This document shows, piece after piece, positions 11,881-19,555 of a stretch of DNA of 64,000 nt (its first letter is position 1; every line of letters begins with the position of its first letter). The DNA comes from Nonomuraea spiralis. Lineage in GTDB: Bacteria; Actinomycetota; Actinomycetes; Streptosporangiales; Streptosporangiaceae. The stretch is from NCBI RefSeq assembly GCF_014648435.1, contig NZ_BMRC01000004.1:62001-126000 (forward strand). The letters are read 5' to 3'. Below the pieces are notes generated by a model. The model was not told the origin of the DNA, ran no database searches, and saw nothing but the letters and a program-made list of their open reading frames with translations. Both the position numbers and the translations under genes were made by a program.

Positions 11881-13575
11881 TTACCTACTAATTTGCGGAT
11901 TTCTCAGGCCCACGCCCATCCTGTTCGGCGCGCGGATCGTTCGGGGCGAAATGACGGCCTGATTCAGGTGTACGGCACGCAGAATGCGGGCGGCCACCCG
12001 TTCGGGCGGGCAACCCCGCCGCGGCGCGCGGGCGGCCGGCGTGGACACCGGCCCCGGGAAGATCGTGCTGACCCCGATCCCGTGCCCGGCCAGCTCGGCG
12101 CGCAGGCCGTCGCCGAGCGCCCGTACGGCCGCCTTCGAGATCGAATACGCAGGTGACAGGCGGGAGGATACGGAGGCGGCGGGCGTGACGACGTTCACGA
12201 GATGGCCGCCCTCGCCGCGGTCGGCCATGGCCGCGCCGAACAGGCGGCAGCCGTTGATCACGGCCTGCAGGCCGGCGTCCAGGGTCGTGCGCCAGTCGCC
12301 GACGGTGTGTTCGAGAAATGACCTGTCGGCCGCGATCTCCGTATTGTTCAGCACAATGTCCGGGACGCCATATTGGGCGATGATATTTCGCGAGAAATCT
12401 TCGAATTTATTGATATCCGATACATCGACCTGCGCCGGATGCGCCGTACCGCCGAGATCCTTCGCGATGGCCGCGGCCGCCCGCGCGGCGGCGGCCGGGT
12501 CGAGGTCCGCGCACACCACCTCGGCCCCGTGCGCCGCGAACGCCCGCGCGGCGGCGAGTCCGACGCCGGATCCCGCGCCCGTCACCAGCACCAGCCGGTC
12601 ACCGAACGCCTTGCGCCGCTCCCCGGCCCGCGCCCGCCGCAGGCCCCTGCTCGCGGGGCCGCCCTCCATGTGCGTGACGAAGTCCGCGATCATTTCGGCG
12701 ACCGTCGCGGGACGGCCGCGCTGGGCCCAGTGACCCGCCTCGATCCGGCGGTGCCACAGGCGGTCGGCCCATCGGCCGGTCGAGGCCAGCAGCGCGGGCG
12801 TGACGAACCGGTCCCCGCGCGCCTCGACGAGCTGCACGGGCACCCCCACACGCGGCTCACCCCCACGCCCGGCAAGGCCGCCACCACCGGCGAAGCCGCC
12901 ACCCCTCATGAGGCCGCCACCACCGGCGAAGCCGTCGTCGCCGGTGAGCATGTTGCGCCGGTAGAGCTCCAGCCCGTTGCGTGCGTCCTTGACCAGAGTG
13001 TCCGCCGGATGTCCCGGCCGCGGCTCGACGCCCTCGCCGTTCCGCAGCGTGCACCGAAGGAGGCGCGGCACGACCGTACGCCAGGCCAGCTCGGGCAGCA
13101 CCGGCACCTGGAACGCGCCGATGTACCAGGAACGGGCGAACTGCCTGAGCACGTCACGCCGCCGCCCGTGCCGCATGAAGTGAGCCGCCTGCCGCAGCCC
13201 GGGGCCGCCGAGGCTGGTGAAGGAGGTCAGCCGGTCCCGCAGGCCGGGCCTGGCGGCGGCCTCCCACCCCTGCAACGACCCCCAGTCATGGCCGGCGAGG
13301 TGCACCCGCGGCTTCCCGACGGAGTCGATCACCGCGGCCAGGTCGGCCATGAGGTGGTCGAAGGCGTAGTGCCGGCGGTCGCGCGGGGCGGAGGAGGCCC
13401 CGGCGCCGCGCACGTCGTACCGGATCAGGTGGAAGCGGTCGCGCAGGAGCGCGGCCACCTCGTCCCACACGCGGTGGGTGTCCGGGTAGCCGTGCAGCAA
13501 CACGATCGTGGGGGCCGCCGGGTCGCCCTCCTCGAAGACCGCCAGCCGTACGTCGCCGGACTCGACCCACCGCAT
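11881..13575 (-). CDS. alpha/beta-hydrolase - short-chain dehydrogenase fusion (EphD-like)
   Basis: A 564-residue two-domain enzyme arranged as in mycobacterial EphD. Domain 1 (residues 1 to about 300) is an epoxide-hydrolase-type alpha/beta hydrolase with VLLHGYPDTHRVWDE and the nucleophile elbow AGHDWGS, where Asp is the expected nucleophile. Domain 2 (about 325-555) is an SDR with the cofactor loop VTGAGSGVGLAAA and the YSISK (YxxxK) catalytic pair, but the usual NNAG motif reads NNTE. A Gly-rich 12-residue duplication sits at about residues 217-240 in domain 1. A paired hydrolase/reductase role on an epoxide or lipid substrate is inferred. ATG start with AGGGGGG; tetR follows. Confidence 0.85.
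   Translation of the reverse strand: MRWVESGDVRLAVFEEGDPAAPTIVLLHGYPDTHRVWDEVAALLRDRFHLIRYDVRGAGASSAPRDRRHYAFDHLMADLAAVIDSVGKPRVHLAGHDWGSLQGWEAAARPGLRDRLTSFTSLGGPGLRQAAHFMRHGRRRDVLRQFARSWYIGAFQVPVLPELAWRTVVPRLLRCTLRNGEGVEPRPGHPADTLVKDARNGLELYRRNMLTGDDGFAGGGGLMRGGGFAGGGGLAGRGGEPRVGVPVQLVEARGDRFVTPALLASTGRWADRLWHRRIEAGHWAQRGRPATVAEMIADFVTHMEGGPASRGLRRARAGERRKAFGDRLVLVTGAGSGVGLAAARAFAAHGAEVVCADLDPAAAARAAAAIAKDLGGTAHPAQVDVSDINKFEDFSRNIIAQYGVPDIVLNNTEIAADRSFLEHTVGDWRTTLDAGLQAVINGCRLFGAAMADRGEGGHLVNVVTPAASVSSRLSPAYSISKAAVRALGDGLRAELAGHGIGVSTIFPGPVSTPAARAPRRGCPPERVAARILRAVHLNQAVISPRTIRAPNRMGVGLRNPQISR
12875..12934 (-). repeat. 36-bp in-frame duplication (Gly-rich) inside the EphD-like gene
   Basis: A 24-base identical block occurs at 12875-12898 and 12911-12934, offset by 36 bases. 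It encodes two tandem copies of a 12-residue GFAGGGGL-type unit in the hydrolase domain. The offset is a multiple of three, so the frame is kept. Confidence 0.85.
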
Positions 13576-13587
13576 GGCGGCCCCCTA

Positions 13588-13610
13588 CTGGACGATTTGT
13601 CCAGAGAATA
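13588..13610 (-). promoter_or_regulatory. ephD-like/tetR promoter with TetR-type operator
   Basis: A perfect inverted repeat CTGGAC-GATTT-GTCCAG (13588-13604) abuts a minus-strand -10 box TATTCT (13605-13610). The operator would cover the transcription start. It is followed by a ribosome binding site and the ATG at 13575. A 17-bp palindrome at +1 is typical of TetR autoregulation. Confidence 0.6.
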
Positions 13611-13616
13611 GAACGA

Positions 13617-14690
13617 TCAAGGCCGCGCGGCCAGCCCCGAGCACGAGCGCAGGGCCTTCCAGTCGGTCACGGCCTGGGTCCTGGACGTGCCCGTCATGGG
13701 GATCGGGATGCCGCCCTGGATCGTGGCCGGGGTCCACTGGTCCTTGAGCACCTTGCGGCCGTTGATCGTCAGTGTCAGCACGCCGGTCCGGCCCGTGGTG
13801 CCCGGGGTGGAGTTGTAGAAGACGAAGTTGCCCATGCCGTAGCTGACGTAGGCGTCGTCCAGGTATCCGGCGCCGAGCAGGATGTGCGCGTGCCCGCCGA
13901 CCACCACGTCGGCGCCCGCCTTGACCAGCTTGGGGGCGAGCGAGAGTTGTGCCTCGTTGGGGCACTTCTGCATCTCGGTGCCCCAGTGCAGGTGCACGAT
14001 CACGGTGTCGGAGTTCTTGCGCGCCTGGCGTACGGCCCGCAGCAGGCTCGCCTCGTCCTTGGCCGAGGCCAGCCCGCCCTTGTCGGCCGTGGCCGTCCAC
14101 GACTGGATGAACTCGGCGTCGAGCACCTGCGTCGCGCCGATGATCGACACCCGGTTCCCGTTCACCGTCCTGCGGAACGGTTTGTACGCCTCCGCCGCGT
14201 TCCCCCCGATCCCCACGATCGGGAACTTGCTGCGCTTGATGGCCGCCAGCGAGTCGGCCAGGCCGCTCTCCATGTAGTCCATGCCGTGGTTGTTGGCCAT
14301 GGAGGCGACGTCCACCCCGGCCGCCTTGAGCGCGGCGAACGCGGTCGCCGGCGCGCGGAAGGTGAACTGCTTGCCCGGCGCGGGCGTCCCGGCCGTCGTG
14401 ATCGCGGTCTCCAGGTTGACCATCGACAGGTCGGCCTTGCGCAACACGTTCGCGATGGGTCCGAGGGCGGTGCGCGAGTCGGCCAGCCGGTTGCGCAGGC
14501 CGCCCTCGAAGTGCACGTCGCCGCCGAAGGCGATGGTGAAGGGCCGCCGTTGTGGCTTCGGCTTCGCGCTCGGCGACTCGATCGCCTTCTGGTCGGCCTG
14601 CTTGCTCAGGGGTTCCTTGTCGGGTGCCGACGAACATGCCGCGAGGGAGGCGGCGACGGCCAGCACCGGTAGGACACGGGGGAGTCTCAT
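13617..14690 (-). CDS. CapA-family lipoprotein (poly-gamma-glutamate synthesis-type metallophosphoesterase fold)
   Basis: A 357-residue exported lipoprotein. The signal peptide ends in the lipobox LAAC (about residue 19), followed by a Lys/Pro/Ser linker. The CapA/PgsA-like domain has FGGDVHFEGGL, MVNLETAIT, MANNHGMDY, HLHWGTE and VVGGHAHILLG, the Asp/Asn/His metal-site motifs of the calcineurin-like fold in order. CapA homologues take part in capsule or poly-gamma-glutamate export, but no capB or capC neighbour is present, so the physiological role is uncertain. The start is ATG 14690; no clear ribosome binding site is visible. It lies 41 bases upstream of the ephD-like start on the same strand. 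Confidence 0.88.
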   Translation of the reverse strand: MRLPRVLPVLAVAASLAACSSAPDKEPLSKQADQKAIESPSAKPKPQRRPFTIAFGGDVHFEGGLRNRLADSRTALGPIANVLRKADLSMVNLETAITTAGTPAPGKQFTFRAPATAFAALKAAGVDVASMANNHGMDYMESGLADSLAAIKRSKFPIVGIGGNAAEAYKPFRRTVNGNRVSIIGATQVLDAEFIQSWTATADKGGLASAKDEASLLRAVRQARKNSDTVIVHLHWGTEMQKCPNEAQLSLAPKLVKAGADVVVGGHAHILLGAGYLDDAYVSYGMGNFVFYNSTPGTTGRTGVLTLTINGRKVLKDQWTPATIQGGIPIPMTGTSRTQAVTDWKALRSCSGLAARP

Positions 14691-14749
14691 CTACCGCCAT
14701 TTCCGCTCGATCCAGACTCTTACGGATCGAGCATTCTATGGGCGGTGGA

Positions 14750-15586
14750 TTAGGACTTGGTATCACCAGCTCCCATCAACCAGGTCAAAGCGGACCTAGT
14801 GGCGTCGTCCTGGGGGGTGTAGACGATCAGCCGCATCTCGGGGGCGGCGGCGACGTTCAGGCTGGTCGTGCTGAAGCGGAGGGCGCCGGCGACCTCGTGC
14901 TTGAAGACCTTCACGCGGGGGCCCGGCTCGGCCACGTCCTGCCTGGCCCACATGCGGGCGAACTCGGCGCTCTCCGCGCACAGCCGCCGGACGAAGTCCT
15001 GCCAGCAGGGATCGTCGGCGTGCCTGCTGTAGGCGCCCCTGAAGACGGCGACGGCCCTCGGCAGCTCCGACTCGCGGTTGACCAGTCTGACCTCGGCCTC
15101 CGCGCTGACGAACGTCTGCCACAGCGTGTTCCGCTCGCCCGCCGGGGCCTCGACGATGTGCGGGAACAGCGTGGCGTAGGAGGAGTTCCAGGCCAGCAGG
15201 TCCGAGAGACCGTTGCAGACGACCGCGGGCAGCTCGCCGAGCTGGTCGAGGATGTCCTGGAGCTCGGGCGGCATGCGGCTGACGTCGGCGAGGGCGGGAA
15301 CCTCGGCCCGGCCGGTGAGCCGGTAGAGGTGTTGCCGCTCGGCGTTGTCGAGCATGAGCGTACGGGCGACGGCGTCGAGCACCTGGCCGCTGACGTTGAT
15401 CGGACGGCCCTGCTCCAGCCACGTGTACCAGGTGACGCCCACCCCGGCGAGCTGGGCGACCTCCTCGCGGCGCAACCCCGGCGTACGCCGTCGCGGTCCC
15501 GGCGCGAGGTCCACCATCTCCGGGGTGATACGCGCCCGCCGGGTGCGGAGGAACGCCGCCAGATCCGTACGTCTAGGCTCAGTCAT
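14750..15586 (-). CDS. XRE-family regulator with MmyB-like C-terminal domain
   Basis: A 278-residue regulator. The N-terminal helix-turn-helix has the actinobacterial PGLRREEVAQLAGVGVTWYT plus WLEQGR signature. The C-terminal MmyB-like ligand domain contains LAWNSSYATLFP and FVRRLCAESAEFARMW. Such proteins usually sit beside the dehydrogenase or transporter gene they control. Here the gene is divergent from a DHA2-family efflux pump with about 110 bases between starts. The ATG at 15586 is chosen over the GTG two codons upstream because GAAGGTG stands at the right distance. The likely target is the shared intergenic operator region. Confidence 0.9.
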   Translation of the reverse strand: MTEPRRTDLAAFLRTRRARITPEMVDLAPGPRRRTPGLRREEVAQLAGVGVTWYTWLEQGRPINVSGQVLDAVARTLMLDNAERQHLYRLTGRAEVPALADVSRMPPELQDILDQLGELPAVVCNGLSDLLAWNSSYATLFPHIVEAPAGERNTLWQTFVSAEAEVRLVNRESELPRAVAVFRGAYSRHADDPCWQDFVRRLCAESAEFARMWARQDVAEPGPRVKVFKHEVAGALRFSTTSLNVAAAPEMRLIVYTPQDDATRSALTWLMGAGDTKS

Positions 15587-15621
15587 GGTCACACCTTCAC
15601 TATGGGTGCGTTCGCCGACAC

Positions 15622-15671
15622 TTATCCAGGTGCCGTCAATACCAGGATAAAGGGACTCTCGTTACTGGTAT
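15622..15671. promoter_or_regulatory. candidate operator between the XRE regulator and MFS pump
   Basis: Two overlapping imperfect dyads are visible: TTATCC (15622-15627) with GGATAA (15645-15650), and ATACCAG (15639-15645) with CTGGTAT (15665-15671). They fill the divergent promoter region and share the ACCAGGATAA core, so they may be binding sites of the adjacent XRE regulator. Confidence 0.4.
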
Positions 15672-15682
15672 CGGGTTCGCAC

Positions 15683-15688
15683 GATAAT
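15683..15688 (+). promoter_or_regulatory. -10 box of the MFS pump gene, leaderless spacing
   Basis: GATAAT matches five of six bases of the -10 consensus and ends seven bases before the ATG at 15696. It overlaps the alternative upstream ATG at 15687, which argues against that start. Confidence 0.5.
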
Positions 15689-15695
15689 GAAACAC

Positions 15696-17096
15696 ATGAC
15701 CGAATCCGCCACTGTTTCCACTCCTGTCCAAGTAACCCCACCGGACAGGACCAAGGCCAACGGTCTGCTCCTCGCAGTGATCCTCGTCGGGCAGTTCCTG
15801 GCCATCCTCAACGTCAACATCGTCAACGTGGCCACCCCGACCATCGAGTCGGACCTGCACTCCTCCGGCGCGGGGCTGCAGATGATCGTCGCCGGTTACA
15901 CCATCGTCTATGCCGTCCTCTTGATCACCGGCGCTCGGATCGGCGACCTCTTCGGTTACCGCAACGCCTTCCTCGGCGGGCTGGCCGTGTTCACCGTCAC
16001 CACGCTCGGCGCCGGGCTCGCGCCCTCGACGGGCTGGCTGATCGGCTTCCGCCTCGCCCAGGGTGCGGGCGCGGCGATGATGATGCCGCAGGTCCTGACC
16101 TTGATCCAGCGCAACTACCAGGGCGCGGCGCGAGGCCGGGCGATCGGCCTGTGGTCGTTGGTGATCAGCGGCGGCATCGTCGTGGGCCAGGCGCTCGGCG
16201 GCATCATGCTCGGTTTCGGCGCCGGGTGGCGGGTGGTGTTCCTGGTGCTCGTACCGGTCGCCGTCGTGCTGCTGGTCGTCGGGTTCCGCGCGTTGCCCGC
16301 CGACGAGGGCGGCGGCAGGACCGGGCTCGACCCGTGGGGGCTGGTGACCCTGTCGGCGGCCGTGTTGTTGTTCGTGGTGCCCCTGGTGCTCGGGCGTGAC
16401 CTGGGCTGGCCCGTCTGGGGCTGGGTCTCCATGGGGCTCAGCGTGGTGATGTTCGTGGTGTTCGTCCGCGTCGAGCGCTGGGTGACCGGTCGTGGCGGGC
16501 GTCCGCTGGTGGACGCCAAGGTGCTGGCCGCGCCGGGCATGCGTCCCGGTCTGGCGATCCTGCTGTTCGGGCCGGCGACCTGGGGGGCGTTCCTGTTCAC
16601 CTCGGCGCTGCACCTCCAGGGCGACCTGCACCTCTCCCCGTTCGCCTCGGGCATGATGATGGTCCCGTGCGCGCTCGCCTTCGGCGTGGTGGGCCTGTTG
16701 TGGCCGCGCCTGCCCGCCGGGTTGCAGCGCCCGCTCGTACCGGTCGGCTACGTCGTCGCCGCGCCCGCCTACCTCGGCCTCGGCCTCGCCGCCGGCGGTG
16801 GCGTCCTGTACGCGGTCATGAGCGCCCTCATCGGCGCCGGGCTCGGTGTGCAGGTCGCGGTGACCAACATGGCGACCGAGCAGGTGGACGGCGCGTACGC
16901 GGCGGACGCGAGCGGCGCGCTGCTCACCGTGATGCAGCTCGGCCAGGTCATCGGCGTCTCGACCGTGGGCACGCTGTTCATCTCGCTGAGCCAGGGCCAC
17001 GGCACCGTCTCGGCCTCCCTCATGGCCTCCGTCGCGATGGCCGGTCTGGCCGTGCTCGCCGGCCTCAGCAGCCTCTTCCTGGTGCGCCGCCGTTGA
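15696..17096 (+). CDS. MFS efflux transporter, DHA2 (14-TM) family
   Basis: A 466-residue integral membrane protein of the drug:H+ antiporter-2 type. Helix 1 has FLAILNVNIVNVATPTIESD, the motif D1-like element of this family. The loop GARIGDLFGYRNAF is motif A, and the motif C-like region is SGGIVVGQALGGIM. Expected substrates are hydrophobic drugs or endogenous metabolites. It is divergent from the XRE regulator, a frequent repressor-pump arrangement. The ATG at 15696 is preferred: no ribosome binding site exists, and a GATAAT box lies seven bases upstream. An in-frame ATG at 15687 would add three residues. A catalase relic follows directly. Confidence 0.9.
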   Translation: MTESATVSTPVQVTPPDRTKANGLLLAVILVGQFLAILNVNIVNVATPTIESDLHSSGAGLQMIVAGYTIVYAVLLITGARIGDLFGYRNAFLGGLAVFTVTTLGAGLAPSTGWLIGFRLAQGAGAAMMMPQVLTLIQRNYQGAARGRAIGLWSLVISGGIVVGQALGGIMLGFGAGWRVVFLVLVPVAVVLLVVGFRALPADEGGGRTGLDPWGLVTLSAAVLLFVVPLVLGRDLGWPVWGWVSMGLSVVMFVVFVRVERWVTGRGGRPLVDAKVLAAPGMRPGLAILLFGPATWGAFLFTSALHLQGDLHLSPFASGMMMVPCALAFGVVGLLWPRLPAGLQRPLVPVGYVVAAPAYLGLGLAAGGGVLYAVMSALIGAGLGVQVAVTNMATEQVDGAYAADASGALLTVMQLGQVIGVSTVGTLFISLSQGHGTVSASLMASVAMAGLAVLAGLSSLFLVRRR

Positions 17097-17288
17097 CCTG
17101 AATGCCGCGCCCTGTGGGAGAACACGTTGTCCGGCGCCGACCGCGCGCACCTGGTCTCCAACATCGTCGGCCATGCCTCGGCCCCCGAGGTCACGTCCGA
17201 CATGCGGAAGCGGGTCGTGGAGTACTGGGAGAACGTCCACAAGGACCTCGGCCGGGGCGCCGCCGAGGGGCTGGGCGTCGGCGACTGA
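17097..17288 (+). pseudogene. catalase C-terminal fragment (relic)
   Basis: Reading on in frame from the stop of the MFS gene gives 63 codons ending at a TGA. The peptide has ALWENTLSGADRAHLVSNIV, then GHASAPEVTSDMRKR and VVEYWENVHKDLG. This resembles the C-terminal immune-responsive domain of heme catalases (pattern RLVSNIaGh....R.veyw.nvd.dlG). The heme-binding core is absent and no start codon or ribosome binding site precedes it, so it looks like the tail of a deleted catalase gene joined to the pump. The assignment is by remembered family pattern only. Confidence 0.5.
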
Positions 17289-17317
17289 TCCGCGCCTTCG
17301 AACCTTTTGGGGAGGGT

Positions 17318-17352
17318 GGCCCTGGTTGCCTCGTCGATGAGGGGCCAGGGCC
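17318..17352. terminator. candidate hairpin after the catalase relic
   Basis: A perfect eight-base-pair stem GGCCCTGG/CCAGGGCC encloses a 19-base loop and is followed by GTTCTT. It could terminate transcription from the MFS gene. Confidence 0.4.
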
Positions 17353-17478
17353 GTTCTTCACCTCGGATGGGTACGGACCTTGATCACCCGGGTGGTCGTC
17401 GTGCGATGATGTGCAAGTCTTCACTGCTCACAAGCTGAGCGACCGAAGTACGGTCGTGGCCGCGCCGGCCTCGTCCCG

Positions 17479-17520
17479 AGCGGCCCTGATAGGTTGTGCC
17501 ACCAACTCGCCAGGGCCGCT
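17479..17520. terminator. bidirectional hairpin at the 3' end of the DUF397 gene
   Basis: A ten-base-pair stem AGCGGCCCTG/CAGGGCCGCT has an inner GGTTG/CAACT extension. It begins three bases after the DUF397 stop codon on the minus strand, and a TTTT run follows it on the plus strand. Confidence 0.6.
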
Positions 17521-17522
17521 TT

Positions 17523-17747
17523 TCACGCGCTGGCGGCCAGAGAGTCCAGGTCGAACTCCCCGTCGCGCACGCCGGCCGTGAATGCGGCCCATTCGGACGG
17601 CGTGAAGACGAGCACCGGGCCGTCCTGCACCTTGCTGTCCCGCAGGGCGACGTTGCCGTCACCCAGAGGGGCAACCTCGACGCAAGAAGACGCTCCGTTG
17701 CAGAAGCTGCTCTTCCGCCAGGCCCGGACCGTAGTGGTGGTGTGCAT
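17523..17747 (-). CDS. DUF397 protein, partner of the adjacent XRE regulator
   Basis: A 74-residue protein with the DUF397 layout: WRKSSFCNGASSCVEVAPL, then VALRDSK and VLVFTPSEWAAFTAGVRDGEFDL. DUF397 proteins are encoded next to XRE/DUF5753 regulators throughout filamentous actinomycetes (WhiJ-type loci), and the pair can behave like a regulator with its antagonist. The start is the ATG at 17747 with GGGGAG upstream; the longer open frame runs back into the regulator gene and is not used. It lies 55 bases behind the regulator on the same strand and is followed by a hairpin. Confidence 0.9.
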   Translation of the reverse strand: MHTTTTVRAWRKSSFCNGASSCVEVAPLGDGNVALRDSKVQDGPVLVFTPSEWAAFTAGVRDGEFDLDSLAASA

Positions 17748-17802
17748 TTTCTCCCCAAAAGGTATAAGCAGGCCCCTTTGCCCGCCTACTGGGACCGCGT
17801 AC

Positions 17803-18666
17803 TCAGCGTCGCCACAACATGGCTTTGCGTTGGATGAGCACGCGGGATTCGTCCTCGTCGAGGGCTTCTGTCCACATATGGTCAAAAGCGTTCTCGTAAC
17901 CGGCGACTCGCTCAAGGTCCTCTACGAAGTGAGCAGTGTACAAGTGCTCCAGATAGACGACATCGTCGAACCCGGTGAACTTCAAATGAATGAACGCCCC
18001 GGTATTGACCGGATGGAGAGACTCCAGCGGCAACACCCGGACGTTGACATGCGGCAACAGGGAGACCTCGATGAGATGCTCCATCTGCTCCCGCATGACC
18101 GAGGGCTCGCCGAAGCGCCGCATCAGCGCCGCCTCGTCGAGCACCACGTTCAGGCGGCAGGGGTCCGGTCGCTGCAGAACCCGTTGCTGCCGGTCGAGGC
18201 GGGCCTCGACGCGGCTGCGCACGCCGCTGTGCGTGATGCGTACGATTCCGCGCACGGAGAGGATGACCTCTCGCGCGTAGTCCTCGGTTTGGAGGAGACC
18301 GGACACCAACTGGGGTTCCCAGTTGCGCTGAACCGTCGCCTCCGCCTCCAGCCCGAGAAGCCTGATGTACTCCTCGGGCAGGGAGTCTTCATAATCTTCC
18401 CACCACCCACGCTGCTCCGCATCTCGCAGAAGGCCGAAGAGTTCATCAAGTCTGTGGCCGTCGAGGTGATAGAGCTCGCCCAGCGCCTTGATGTCGTCGG
18501 CGCTCGGCATGGTCTTCGCGGCTTCGATACGGCTGACCTTGCTGGCCGACCAGCCGAGCTCTCTGGCCGCCCTGGCCCCGGTGAACTTCCGTCGTTCGCG
18601 AAGGAGGCGCAACTCCTGACCGAGGCGGAGCCTGCGCACTGTCGGACTGCCCTGTTGCGATGGCAC
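17803..18666 (-). CDS. XRE-family regulator with DUF5753 domain (WhiJ-like)
   Basis: A 287-residue regulator. The N-terminal XRE helix-turn-helix is RKFTGARAARELGWSASKVS followed by RIEAAKTMPSADDI; the C-terminal DUF5753 domain has WEPQLVSGLLQTEDYAR and later FIHLKFTGFDDVVYLEHLYT. It is the partner of the DUF397 gene downstream. The start is GTG 18666 with AAGGAGAG; the frame is open further upstream without a better site. Members influence development or antibiotic production in Streptomyces, but the targets here are unknown. Two copies of a TGCAAcTTGCA palindrome upstream are candidate operators. Confidence 0.9.
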   Translation of the reverse strand: MPSQQGSPTVRRLRLGQELRLLRERRKFTGARAARELGWSASKVSRIEAAKTMPSADDIKALGELYHLDGHRLDELFGLLRDAEQRGWWEDYEDSLPEEYIRLLGLEAEATVQRNWEPQLVSGLLQTEDYAREVILSVRGIVRITHSGVRSRVEARLDRQQRVLQRPDPCRLNVVLDEAALMRRFGEPSVMREQMEHLIEVSLLPHVNVRVLPLESLHPVNTGAFIHLKFTGFDDVVYLEHLYTAHFVEDLERVAGYENAFDHMWTEALDEDESRVLIQRKAMLWRR

Positions 18667-18752
18667 CGTCCACTCTCCTTGTCGGGAATGAAGGTGTGGC
18701 GGGAACGGTTCGTTTGGCAACCCGGTTTGTGGGCCGTTCACACAATCTTACA

Positions 18753-18765
18753 CTGCAACTTGCAC
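18753..18765. promoter_or_regulatory. candidate XRE operator, copy 1
   Basis: CTGCAA-C-TTGCAC, an 11-bp perfect inverted repeat (TGCAAcTTGCA) next to the probable -10 box of the XRE/DUF5753 gene. The block GCAACTTGCAC recurs exactly at copy 2. Confidence 0.45.
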
Positions 18766-18898
18766 GAACACTGCCGCATGGGGTTGCCCGAAGGCTTTCA
18801 CGGGGAGAGCGTGGGAGCAAGACAAGGATTCCTGTAGGTATCGAGGTTGGACGGCAAATCTCCGGCTCTTCCACCGTCCTGGAACCTCGAAAGATCGC

Positions 18899-18911
18899 GT
18901 GCAACTTGCAC
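18899..18911. promoter_or_regulatory. candidate XRE operator, copy 2
   Basis: GTGCAA-C-TTGCAC, a 13-bp perfect pseudo-palindrome, 146 bases from copy 1. Confidence 0.45.
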
Positions 18912-19033
18912 GGCAACTCCAACAGCAATCTGCGAAGAAACTTAAATCTTCCCTTGCTCGATGTATTGCAGCATCAAGACTCACGGAGGACGATCGATCC
19001 AGGAGGGTTCTCGACCGACGAGGGGAGGCCGCG

Positions 19034-19177
19034 ATGACGACACGGCCTCGCGCGTCGGGCTCTCCGCTCACGATCGGGCGCCCCTACGAGGGCCGCCTCA
19101 CCGGCAACGAAGCCGTCCCGGATACGAATGTCCGCTTCAGGGAGGCCGATTGCCGGAAGGACCGCCCCATCGCCTGA
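19034..19177 (+). CDS. small hypothetical protein
   Basis: A 47-residue frame beginning MTTRPRASGSPLTIG and ending CRKDRPIA. It is supported by a strong ribosome binding site (AGGGGAGG, six bases before the ATG) and by GC-rich third positions in about 85 percent of codons, in contrast to the lower-GC DNA just upstream. It has no recognised domain, signal peptide or membrane segment. It is the first of three small plus-strand genes of unknown function between the WhiJ-like locus and the molybdopterin enzyme. Confidence 0.45.
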   Translation: MTTRPRASGSPLTIGRPYEGRLTGNEAVPDTNVRFREADCRKDRPIA

Positions 19178-19338
19178 ACAACGTCGCAACAGTCGCTCAT
19201 CGGAGCACAAGAAAAATGCCGGGCCGAGACCGAATCCGCGTTCGCCGCATATGGGCTGCCACCCTGCGGCGGAACGGGACCCGGACCTGCGGCCCGGCGA
19301 AGAAGCCACCTCTGGAAATGCCGCGAAAGGGGTCTTCT

Positions 19339-19554
19339 ATGTACTCACAAGGTACCAAGGGGATCGGCCGAATCAAGTCCCGTATCCGGGAACTGGTCTC
19401 GTGGGCAGACCGCGAGATCTGCATGGAGCCGGACGAGTTCGCCATCTACCGGGGCTGGACCGTCGCCAGGGCGGGATTCGGCGCCCGTACGTACCGCGAC
19501 CCACGCTTCGACCAGCTCACGCTGACGTCACGGGTGCCGGAGGAGGTGTCCTGA
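19339..19554 (+). CDS. hypothetical protein upstream of a membrane protein
   Basis: A 71-residue protein starting MYSQGTKGIGRIKSRIRELV with a basic N-terminal half and a mixed C-terminal half (GWTVARAGFGARTYRDPRFD). The ATG is preceded by GAAAGGGG at good spacing. It is followed after one base by the next gene, whose ribosome binding site lies inside its last codons, so the two are translationally coupled. No family is recognised; similar small genes precede transfer genes in actinomycete integrative elements, but this is a weak analogy. Confidence 0.6.
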   Translation: MYSQGTKGIGRIKSRIRELVSWADREICMEPDEFAIYRGWTVARAGFGARTYRDPRFDQLTLTSRVPEEVS

Positions 19555-19555
19555 C

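Larger units (their letters stand above)
18667..19033. other. intergenic region upstream of the XRE/DUF5753 gene
   Basis: The 367 bases hold the promoter of the divergent regulator, including a minus-strand TAAGAT (18745-18750) as a possible -10, and two copies of a 13-bp pseudo-palindrome. GC content is visibly lower than in flanking genes. No convincing reading frame is seen. Confidence 0.6.
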
